Source: Viola odorata
Lineage: Eukaryota > Streptophyta > Magnoliopsida > Malpighiales > Violaceae
Reading direction: 5' to 3'
Length of the DNA stretch: 64,000 bases
NCBI GenBank assembly: GCA_963691705.1
Contig: OY829541.1
Coordinates: forward strand, 34,608,719-34,672,718
Of the stretch, positions 55,794-64,000 are shown in pieces. The position numbers and the translations under genes were made by a program. The notes beneath the pieces were generated by a model that worked only from the letters and a program-made list of their open reading frames with translations, was not told the DNA's origin and searched no databases. Positions within the stretch are counted from its first letter, which is position 1; every line of letters begins with the position of its first letter.

Positions 55794-57596
55794 ATGTCAG
55801 CACCTACACTACTTTCATTTAATATTTTCGGGGGACGAAGTTTTGACGATCAGGCCGCACAAGGAGATCTGTTGGAACGTGGGTTCGCCCCTGACATCAC
55901 CACTAAGATCAAAGTAGAATCCGTGGACTTCGACTTAACTAGGATTCGGATGTTGAGAAATGAGCTGACTGAAGACGAAGAGACACAGTTTGAGGGTAGT
56001 TATGGAAAGCTACTGACCCTAGTTGACGTAAAGACTGATTGGGGTTGCATCTGGGCAGCCCTAAAATTCAGGGATCCCTATTATCGGTGCTTCTCTTTCG
56101 ACAAAGAGGTAGACTTGACTCCTACGCTAGAGGAGTACTCAGCTCTGATGTGCTTCACCTCTCCTATATCGGCCATATACCAGAATGTTCGACTCGACTC
56201 CTCAAGTGTCAAAATAAGGCTCGATAAGTTGTTAGGAATCACTACTCGTGTTAGAGAGGGTGACTACTTCTGGTGCTGGTCAGATATTGAGGCACGCTTC
56301 CGATTGTCCAACGGGAAGAAACGCTTAAGGATTCTGGCTTTCGCCATTGTAGGATTTGTCCTCTTTCCGAAAATGAGGAATGCCATCGACTTTGCAGCAG
56401 CCAACATCTTTTACGAGATGGAAACAAATGCCATCAATCCTACAACAGCCATTCTGGCCGAGACCTTTCGCTCCTTGGACTCTTGTCGAAGAAAAGGGAA
56501 AGGGAAACTTATATGTTGCACCTAGTTGTTGACAGTATGGTTGGTCAGCCACTTCAAACAAATTCCTGATCAGACCATTTTCTTCGCAAGCTATATAAGG
56601 TCATGCCCTCTACTCAGGGTTATCAACTCAATGACCACGGATAGATGGGCGATGGAAAATAAGGATGTCTGGATCGACCGATTCATAAACCTCTCAGAAG
56701 AAGACTTCAGTTGGCACGCCAAATGGCTGCAGACTTCCAATCCCATCGTCTGCTGCGGACACTTACCTTAGGTTCCTTTGATCGGAGCATGGGGATGCAC
56801 TCACTATTGCCCTGCCCTCGTCCTCAGACAGTTCTGCATCACGCAAATAATTCCCGTGACGTTCGGCATGACAAGGTCAGACCTGCCACACACTGGAGAA
56901 AATCAGAACATTCAGTTATACGCCCAAGACTGGGCCCACCCTTTTTGCCTCAAAGGACACGGCATCCCTGCAACCACAATACTAGAATATCCACAGTGGA
57001 GGTCAAGACGAGTTAACGGCAATGTCTTACCTCGCCCAGAAAATCAAAAACCGATGGAAGAAGAAGGGGAATCGCAAGTGAGCGAAGGAATGGATGTCAT
57101 GGCTTACGCTCAAGTGATAGAACAGATGCGAGTAGCACAAGAAGAACGAGATCTGATGGTAGAGGAAAGGGATATGGCCCAAGCTCGTCAATGTGGCTTA
57201 GAGGTCCAGATGAATGAACTGGACAGGTAGCACAAGGATTTCATCCGCGTACAAGCAGTACAAAAGAAGGTGGCCCTCAGGGCCTTTGAGGAACGCTTGA
57301 GCAGTGAAACCCGCAAAAGAGAAGCATCAAGTGCCATAATCGAAGACAGGGATTCAACGATAAGGGTTTTGACTACTCGCGTAGACTTGGGAGAAAGGAA
57401 AAACCAAGTACTGCAAAGCTGAATTACCACCTTAGAGGCTGAGTTAGAGATGAAAAAAGGGGAGTTGGCTTCGATGGAGTACCTTTGGCAGCAGGACTCT
57501 AACGTCCAGGAATGACACCTTAAGGGAATGGCTCGGATATCGGCAGATCTTTTCTTTTTAGCTAGGACCCCTGATTTCATCTATCTTAGCCATTTT
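55794..57596 (+). pseudogene. Ogre ORF1 (accessory protein upstream of gag), five stops
   Basis: One frame from ATG 55794 to 57596 with in-frame stops at 56523-56525 (TAG), 56769-56771 (TAG), 57228-57230 (TAG), about 57420 (TGA) and about 57513 (TGA). The N-terminal 330 residues have the Ogre ORF1 pattern: FRDPYYRCFSFDKEVDLTPT, LEEYSALMC, VREGDYFWCWSDIEARF, LLTVWLVSHF and WGCTHYCPALVLRQF. The C-terminal part is a coiled coil (EQMRVAQEERDLMVEERDMA). The protein is characteristic of Ogre/Tat elements and its role is unknown. Most stops fit C-to-T change at Gln or Arg codons. Confidence 0.8.
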
Positions 57597-58237
57597 TGAT
57601 GAATTTAGGAAGTTGGCAAGTTTATCATATTTTGTAAACGCTTTTTAATAAAGTCGTACTCTTTCGGATATTTATTAAATCGCCTCATCTTTTCCATATC
57701 AACTATCCCTCCAATACAAACCCAAGAAAAAGAAAAAAAAAACATCGCAAAACAAACAGAGAAAATCCCTCCGGGATAAAACACAATCGTCTCACCGAAA
57801 TTCTGAAAAATCAGAACAAGTATTCAAAACATCCGAGTATCGCTCACTCATAGCCATGTCTTCCTAGTTTATCACAAAAAAAAACTCCAAGTTCATAAAA
57901 ATTGTTGTCTCTCCCCTCGGTTGAGTTTACCAGGCATCAGGCCTTACATCGTCAAAAGTAGAGCGTAAAAGAGGTCTTCCTAGCATGGCGGCATTGGTTG
58001 CCCCTGCTGATTTGGGTTTCGCTGTTAGCATCTCAGATTTGTTTCATATCGTTGGAATGTATAGAGGCTTCCTTCGTATCTTGTCAACCACTAGGATTCC
58101 TCGCCTCTCCGACCGCCCTGAAAATATCAAGTGAAAGTATAGCCAGAAAAGCGAATGAGCAATGTGGAGGCCTCGGGATTGCACATCACCTGTATATCCT
58201 CACTTGTATGTACTCTTTTCTGTAAAATTTTTTTCAG
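57597..58237 (+). other. Ogre spacer between ORF1 and gag, probable splice acceptor at its end
   Basis: Low coding potential. It ends in a T-rich tract and CAG (TTCTGTAAAATTTTTTTCAG, acceptor at 58237), so gag may be expressed from a spliced RNA. A donor was not fixed. Confidence 0.45.
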
Positions 58238-58307
58238 GTTCACGATAGCTCCTCGGAAGCAAGCTACTCCGCACAGGCTCCCCCTAACTAGACTTCAAAA
58301 ACAAAAA

Positions 58308-59500
58308 ATGACTGAACCGGTCAAGACCGATGAAGCACTAATGGCTAAAATCGCAGAGTTAGAGGAGCAAGTTAGGATCACTACAGAAAGAGCCACCAGG
58401 GCCGAAAAGGAAAGAGATAAAGCTATCACCGAAGTGCCACCTGGTTTTGATCTCCCTCAAACAAAAGGACCTCCCTCTTCGCTCACCGTCGCAGGACCAT
58501 CCGTACTCCCACCACTTTCTGGCCCCCCGGGCCATTCGAAATGGGATAATCCATTCACTGTACCCACCACTGCACATCCTACAGTTAAGGCGGGTGAAGA
58601 GATCTCCCCGTCGCTTCAGCACCTTTCAATCAACCCTGCTGTGGACCCCAACAAGAGCCAGACCCACCTAGAGGCTTTGTATCTCCCTCCTATTCCTCCG
58701 AGCACAATTCCCGGACCTGTGGGAACTCAGCTCCTCACTTTCAACCCAGCACAACCTCAGTTCTCATCAGAACCTATGTTGCCCTTCGGTTCTAACCCCT
58801 TCGGGGCCGAGAAACCAAAAAGTGACAGACCGAATCTTCTCGAGGAAAGACTCAGAGCAATCTAAGGGGCCGATCCGTTCGATCCCACAGGTCCCACCGA
58901 TATGTGCATGGTCCCCAGGATCGTCATACCTCCGAAGTACAAGATCCCCGACTTTGAAAAGTATACGGGGGTAGAGTGCCCAAAGACCCACCTTAGAGCA
59001 TATTGCAACAAGATGGCAGAGATGATCCATAACGAACCGTTGTTGATCCATCTATTCCGAGAAAGATTGACCAAGCACGCCCTAACTTGGTATATGGGGC
59101 TGGACAGAGCCAGGATCAGGACGTGGAGAGACCTGTCCGATGCCTTCTACCGACAATATAAATTCAACATGGAGGTGGCTCCTGACCGCGCCGACCTGCA
59201 AAATCTGGAAAAGAAAATCGGCGAGTCCGTGAAGACCTATGCTCAGAGATGGAGAGAGTTGGCTTCGAGAATCTCTCCACCCTTAAGCGACAAGGAACTC
59301 TTGTCGATTTTCTTGCACACCTTCAAAGCTCCCTACTACACCTACCTGATCTCGAACCCCTCAAACAGCTTCTCCGACATGGTCCTAATTGCTGAAAGAG
59401 TCGAGCAGGGGATTAAGTCTGGACGAATCACGCATCCAACACCAGAGTCTGTACCAAAGAAAGCATCAGTCGTGAAAAGGGACGTCAGATTTTCGCTCCC
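58308..59500 (+). pseudogene. Ogre Gag, N-terminal coiled coil and capsid
   Basis: ATG 58308 (MTEPVKTDEALMAKIAELEE) starts a coiled coil, then a Pro-rich linker. A TAA at 58863-58865 replaces what is probably a Gln before GADPFDPTG. The capsid core follows: IPPKYKIPDFEKYTGVECPK, HLRAYCNKMAEM, RTWRDLSDAFYRQYKFNMEV and RWRELASRISPPLSDKEL. A frame change at about 59490 moves the reading into the frame used by the rest of gag-pro. A Pro/His-rich stretch follows. Gag would form the particle. Confidence 0.85.
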
Positions 59501-61081
59501 CAAGCTAATCAGGGGCAGTCGTTTCCACCACCACCGCCTTATTTATTGCCACCACCGTATCATCCGCCATCACTATATCAACCCACCTCCTTTCCTTTTA
59601 CTTCACCACCAATTGCTAATATCCTGCCTCAAAATCCTACACATTTCCCACCACCTCCAATACAAACATCACAACCTATGCAACCCAAGCCATATAACCC
59701 GCCAAAAGACCCAAATAACCAAAACACGACCAACAATCGGTGGAACTGAGAACCTCTACCTCCTCTCCCTCTTCCCGCGGGGGAAATCTACAAACATCTC
59801 CTGGCGGCCGGACAGATCGTACCGGTCCCTGCTCAGCCTCAATTGCCTCCTTACCCAAAGTGGTATGATCTCAACGCAAGGTGCGAATATCACGCTGGAG
59901 CCCCAGGTCACACTCTGGAAAATTGCTTCGCATTCAAGGTAAAAGTCCATCACTTAATCAAAAGTGGATGGATATCGTTCGAAGGATTGGCAAAAGGACC
60001 CAACACATCCACCAACCCTCTCCCCAATCATTCCCAAGGAAAGGGAGGGGTGAATGCCATCTCGGCAGGAGAAAGCAACAGCCGTCTCTCTTCAGCATCG
60101 AGTTGGCCACAAGAACAGCTTTTTCAGGCCTTAGCTCGAGAGGGATATGTGCCATACGCGGAAAGTAATCCAAGTCACTGCATGTACTGCAAGGGAAGCG
60201 ACGGTCATAAGATCCAAGGTTGCGAGTTGTTCGCAGGAAAGGTGAGACAACTCTCGAGTCTCGGAGTAATACAAACCCAGAAAGCGACCCCCGGGGAAGG
60301 ATCCATCAACACGATCGGAGACGGATTTCCTATCCCGCATAATGCCGAGGGAACCCCACTCCAAATCATCCAGAAGAAAGGATCGACTTCATCATGCAAA
60401 AGGTTCTCCGCGCACCGCGACGAAGGCGACCGCGAGATTGACACCTTGGGCCAACCTTCCGGGAAGTTCGATTACCTCGTCAGGTATTCGGCACCACCCT
60501 CCTATTCTAGCACAGTGCCCTTACTACCTTCTTGGGAATCCTCAAACTCCGAGTCATACCCTTCACCGACATGGTCGCTTCCTCCGTTTCCTTTGAAAGA
60601 GATCTACGCAAGCCTCTTGGCAGACGGGCAGATTACACCATCCCCACTCTCGCCTCAATCCCTTCCTTACCCTAGCTGGTATGATCCAAAGGTTAGCTGC
60701 GAATATCACGCCGGAACCCGAGGACACTCCTTGGAAAACTGTTACGACTTTAGAGAGAAGGTCGAGCACCTAACCAAAGAAGGACGAATCTCGTCCAAAG
60801 GTTTAACAAGGGGTCCTGATATGACAACCAGTCCTCTACCGCACCATAATCCTGGGATGAGCGACATTTCTTCCATTGGAATTGACATTTCTCACCTGTC
60901 GATGGGGGAAGTACCCAATGAAGAATTGTTCTTCGCGCTAGCTAACAACGCGTATCTACCATTCCCGGGGAATAGTCAGGCCCAATGCCTATTCTGCCAA
61001 GGGAAAAGCAAGCATGACATCCAGGATTGCAGACTTTTTCAGCAAAAAGTCAAGCAACTCACAACATTCGGGATCATTTAG
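59501..61081 (+). pseudogene. Ogre Gag C-terminal region with four zinc-knuckle-like motifs
   Basis: In the shifted frame, with a TGA at 59747-59749. Four Cys/His motifs occur in two alternating types: CEYHAGAPGHTLENC (about 59882), CMYCKGSDGHKIQGC (about 60180), CEYHAGTRGHSLENC (about 60699) and CLFCQGKSKHDIQDC (about 60985). Each is followed by a helix of the type FAFKVKVHHLIKSG. The layout is a duplicated pair of modules of about 270 residues. These motifs probably bind RNA. A TAG at 61079-61081 separates this part from protease. Confidence 0.8.
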
Positions 61082-62641
61082 ACCAAAGGGAAAACCCAAG
61101 GAGCAATCTACGTCATCAAGGATAATCCTCCAGCACCGTATTCCTTCAAATACGTGGCCCAAATAGGAGATGCAGCCCCTACCCCACGCAAAGTAGTGTT
61201 CACGTTAGCTGTGAATACTCCCAGCCGGGACTTACACGCGGTCCCATTCAACTATGGATACACGGTCGTCACCACCTCTCCTGCCGTCACATCAACAGGA
61301 CTCGCTATCGGCGAAGCCTCTCATATCGGGGGCATGACCCGCACCGGAAGATGTTACATCTCGGAGGAAGTAGAAAAGCAACGACAGGCCAAAGGAAAAA
61401 ATCCTGCGATTCACGAAGAAACGGTAGAAGAGACGCAAGGTTTGAGCAAGCCTGTAACTGAGGACGAGACAACCGAGTTCCTCAAGATCATGAAACAGAG
61501 CGAGTTCAGCATCATCGAACAGCTAAAGAAAACCCCAGCTCGCATCTCCATTATGGAGCTGATCCTTACTTCAGAGCCACATTGCCAAGCTCTCTTAAAA
61601 GTCTTGAAGCAAGCTTTCGTGACTAAGGATATCACTACAGAAGGGGTGGAAAACCTTATCGGAAGGATCCAAGCCTTAAGCAGCATTTCCTTCTCGGAAG
61701 AAGAGATCGACCCCTCGAGAAGAGATCACAACAAGGCCCTATACATCACGGTGGAATGTAAGGGACACGTCATAGCAAAGGCCCTAATCGACAATGGGTC
61801 CGCACTTAATGTCATGCCCAGGCATGTCCTCGAACAACTGTCGGTCGATTACTCTCTCATGAAACCTAGCGGAATGATGGCTAGGGCTTTCGATGGCACC
61901 ACTCGAGAGATCATCGGGAACATTGAGTTGGATATGGTCATCGGGCCCCACACTTTCACCTTGACATTCCAGATCATGGAAATCCAACCTGCTTACAGCA
62001 TGCTTCTAGGACGGCCTTGGATCCATTCAGCGGGAGCCGTCCCCTCTTCCCTGCATCAATGCCTCAAATACATCAAGGACAATGTCCTTGTCACAATAAA
62101 GGCAGAAGAGGCATTGATCTTGGCCAAGCATGCATCCGTGCCTTACATCGAAACTGCGGAAACCTTGGAGAGTTCCTTCCAAGCCTTTGAAATCGTCAAC
62201 ATGGATTGGATCGAGGAGGGATCCCCCGTTTGCGAAGCCTCGAAATTGGGGATAGCCGAAACAACCACTAAGTCAACACTAGAGGGAAGCTTCCAATTAG
62301 GAAAATGGCTCGGGGCCGAGTTACAAGGATCAAAAGGCTGGGCGCCTCCGAAGAGCTTCGGAGACCGATTTGGGTTAGGATACCAACCCAGCAAGGCCGA
62401 TTTCACCAGGATTGCCCAAGAAAAGAAAGAAAAACAGCTGGCTAAGCTATTTGGACGTTCTGTGCCAAAGGGCAAAATGTCGATTCCCCATATCAGAACC
62501 ACGTTCCCCTTCACCGCTGAAACCATCAACGAAAATCCAATCAGGGTATCAGACCTCCGTATCTGCACTCTAGGAGAAGAAGGATCGTCGCCTGGTTCAG
62601 TCATTCTCGTTAAGAAGTCAGGGGAGTCTGTGGGCAACTAG
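61082..62641 (+). CDS. Ogre aspartic protease region
   Basis: Same frame as the preceding gag part, open from 61082 to a TAG at 62639-62641. A linker (GRCYISEEVEKQRQAKGKNP) and a helical domain (MKQSEFSIIEQLKKTPARIS) precede the protease. Its active site reads KALIDNGSALNVMPRHVLEQ, followed by IELDMVIGPHTFTLTFQIM and YSMLLGRPWIHSAGAVPSSL, so both DNGS and LLGRPW are intact. The Ogre-specific tail (FGDRFGLGYQPSKADF) follows. Protease matures the polyprotein. Confidence 0.88.
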   Translation, partial: TKGKTQGAIYVIKDNPPAPYSFKYVAQIGDAAPTPRKVVFTLAVNTPSRDLHAVPFNYGYTVVTTSPAVTSTGLAIGEASHIGGMTRTGRCYISEEVEKQRQAKGKNPAIHEETVEETQGLSKPVTEDETTEFLKIMKQSEFSIIEQLKKTPARISIMELILTSEPHCQALLKVLKQAFVTKDITTEGVENLIGRIQALSSISFSEEEIDPSRRDHNKALYITVECKGHVIAKALIDNGSALNVMPRHVLEQLSVDYSLMKPSGMMARAFDGTTREIIGNIELDMVIGPHTFTLTFQIMEIQPAYSMLLGRPWIHSAGAVPSSLHQCLKYIKDNVLVTIKAEEALILAKHASVPYIETAETLESSFQAFEIVNMDWIEEGSPVCEASKLGIAETTTKSTLEGSFQLGKWLGAELQGSKGWAPPKSFGDRFGLGYQPSKADFTRIAQEKKEKQLAKLFGRSVPKGKMSIPHIRTTFPFTAETINENPIRVSDLRICTLGEEGSSPGSVILVKKSGESVGN

Positions 62642-62670
62642 ACCATCACCATGCTTCCGGATGTCTCTCC

Positions 62671-62821
62671 GTAATTTCTCATTTTGAAAAATATATATAT
62701 TTTTGGCCCGTTTTCTTACGAAATCATTTTTGTAGGGACTCCTGTTCCCTTTTGTTAAAAATCAATATATATGCAAATTTTCATTTTACGCATCTCTTTT
62801 TTTTTGCACTTTTAATTTCAG
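62671..62821 (+). other. Probable Ogre intron between protease and RT
   Basis: GTAATTTCTC at 62671 and a T-rich acceptor ending TTTTAATTTCAG at 62821 frame 151 bp with stops in all frames. Ogre elements are known to splice out an intron between protease and RT, so position and composition fit. Confidence 0.65.
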
Positions 62822-62822
62822 G

Positions 62823-64000
62823 ATGAGTGTTGGTTCAGATTGTCTTGATAAAACTTATGTCTTTACTAGCGAAGAAATCATCGCTACGACCGAAGACAAT
62901 GCCGAAGTCTCCGACGAACTGGCCCGTTTACTAGAAAGTTCAGAAAAGGAAATAACCCCTCATCGGGAGGAATTGGACGAAGTAAACTTGGGGGCAAGCA
63001 ACGAGAATCAAAAACTGGTCAAGATCGGAACTACCCTGGATACGACTCAGAGAGAAAGGTTGATTTCTCTCCTCAAGGACTACTCTGATGTATTCGCATG
63101 GTCATACGCCGACATGCCAGGTCTTGATCCCGGGATAGTTGAGCATCGTATTTCGTTAAAACCTGAGTTTAAGCCTGTCAAGCAAAAACTTCGGAGGATG
63201 TATCCAGACATCCTTCTGAAAATCAAAGAAGAAGTTACCAAGCAACTAGACGCGGGTTTTTTGAGAGTTGCTGAGTACCCACAATGGATCGCCAACATAG
63301 TACCAGTGCCTAAGAAAGATGGGAAGGTTCGCATGTGCGTGGACTTTCGGGATCTCAATCGAGCTAGCCCTAAGGACGACTTCCCTCTTCCCCATATCGA
63401 CATCTTGGTAGATAGTGCCGCCAGAAATGACATGTTCTCTTTCATGGACGGATTCTCGGGGTACAATCAGATCAAGATGGCACCCGAGGACAGTGAAAAG
63501 ACGACCTTCATCACACCCTGGGGAACCTTCTGCTACAAAGTGATGCCCTTCGGATTAAAAAATGCAGGAGCCACGTACCAACGTGCTGCCGTCACCCTTT
63601 TCCATGACATGATGCATAAAGAATTGGAAATATATGTCAACGACATGATAGCCAAATCTCACGGCACGCAAGATCATGTAGACATCCTGAGAAAGGTGTT
63701 CGAAAGGTTGAGGCAATTTCGGCTACGGCTAAACCCAGCTAAGTGTACCTTCGGAGTGACTTCCGAGAAGTTGTTGGGATTCATCGTCAGCAACAAAGGC
63801 ATAGAAGTGGATCCTGATAAGATAAAAGCAATTCAAGAGCTGCCCGCTCCCAGCACCGAAACAAAAGTGCGAAGCTTCTTAGGACACATCAACTACATCG
63901 GTCGCTTTATCAGCCAGTTAACGCTTACTTGCGAGCCAATGTTCAAAATGCTAAGGAAGCACGGAGATGCAGAATGGGACGAAGACTGCCAGCAAGCCTT
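62823..64000 (+). CDS. Ogre reverse transcriptase, partial, catalytic Asp changed to Asn
   Basis: ATG 62823 (MSVGSDCLDKTYVFTSEE) or the splice acceptor just before opens a frame that stays open to the window end (392 codons). RT motifs in order: FAWSYADMPGLDPGIVEHRI, KVRMCVDFRDLNRASPKDDF, SFMDGFSGYNQIKMAPED, FCYKVMPFGLKNAGATYQRA, then YVNDM at 63633-63647 and LLGFIVSNKGIEVDPDKIKA. The central motif is normally YVDDM, so the first catalytic Asp is Asn (AAC at 63639-63641). The thumb/connection region starts before the end. RNase H and integrase would lie beyond the window. Confidence 0.92.
   Translation, partial: MSVGSDCLDKTYVFTSEEIIATTEDNAEVSDELARLLESSEKEITPHREELDEVNLGASNENQKLVKIGTTLDTTQRERLISLLKDYSDVFAWSYADMPGLDPGIVEHRISLKPEFKPVKQKLRRMYPDILLKIKEEVTKQLDAGFLRVAEYPQWIANIVPVPKKDGKVRMCVDFRDLNRASPKDDFPLPHIDILVDSAARNDMFSFMDGFSGYNQIKMAPEDSEKTTFITPWGTFCYKVMPFGLKNAGATYQRAAVTLFHDMMHKELEIYVNDMIAKSHGTQDHVDILRKVFERLRQFRLRLNPAKCTFGVTSEKLLGFIVSNKGIEVDPDKIKAIQELPAPSTETKVRSFLGHINYIGRFISQLTLTCEPMFKMLRKHGDAEWDEDCQQA

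Larger units (their letters stand above)
51448..64000 (+). mobile_element. Ogre/Tat-type Ty3/gypsy element, 5' part (continues past window)
   Basis: A 3.8-kb LTR, a primer site TGGCGACTTCACTGGGGA, a separate ORF1 before gag, gag with several zinc-knuckle-like motifs, protease, a probable intron, and RT match the Ogre/Tat plan. The element runs off the right end within or after RT, so its 3' LTR and target duplication cannot be seen. Many stops interrupt ORF1 and gag. Its insertion separates the visible RAD23 exons from anything upstream. Confidence 0.9.

Noticed and set aside
1..64000. CRISPR arrays, bacterial operons, tRNA or rRNA genes
   Set aside because: The tandem repeats present are minisatellites without unique spacers of CRISPR type; no cloverleaf or rRNA sequence was recognised.

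Overview
This is a stretch of nuclear genome from a flowering plant, probably a eudicot. The evidence is intron-containing RAD23, RABA2 and ATP11 family sequence, a chloroplast rps15 copy, and Athila, Tat/Ogre and Copia retrotransposons. No intact host gene was found. About four fifths of the window is transposable-element DNA in nested layers, between three damaged host loci. The species cannot be named from the sequence.

Layout. (1) 1-18313: an Athila-type Ty3/gypsy element with a 5' LTR (551-2067), a broken gag-pro and an ATHILA-like 3' ORF, but no reverse transcriptase. It is split by element A (4924-15614, TSD CCTCA), which is split by related element A2 (7309-12449, TSD AGCAG). A and A2 both lack RT, RNase H and integrase. 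A reverse-oriented Ogre/Tat LTR fragment lies at 16740 to about 17500. (2) 18314-25327: an ATP11 (mitochondrial F1 assembly chaperone) pseudogene with a long-TIR Mutator-like element in its first intron, an inverted copy of its 5' flank, and the last exon of a RABA2 small GTPase whose P-loop exon is not seen. (3) 25328-41188: element B, a complete but degenerate 15.9-kb Tat-lineage element (TSD ATCAT). It carries gag, pro, RT, two RNase H domains and integrase on the + strand, then an array of covarying stem-loops, then antisense intron-containing genes. (4) 42796-50619: a RAD23 gene on the minus strand. A Copia element (43175-48173, TSD TTATC, LTRs identical by eye) splits one of its exons, and a plastid-derived rps15 ORF lies in one of its introns. 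(5) 51448-64000: the 5' part of an Ogre/Tat element with a 3.8-kb LTR, ORF1, gag, pro and RT; it runs off the window.

The insertions are datable relative to one another: A2 is younger than A, and A is younger than the Athila host. Element B LTRs differ at about 20 of 612 positions, and the Copia LTRs show no difference. Most in-frame stops look like CGA-to-TGA, CAG/CAA-to-TAG/TAA or TGG-to-TAG transitions, as expected from cytosine methylation and deamination of silenced elements. The most unusual items are the five-unit covarying stem-loop array at 32004-32455, the tandem spliced antisense genes of element B, and the Copia disruption of a RAD23 exon.
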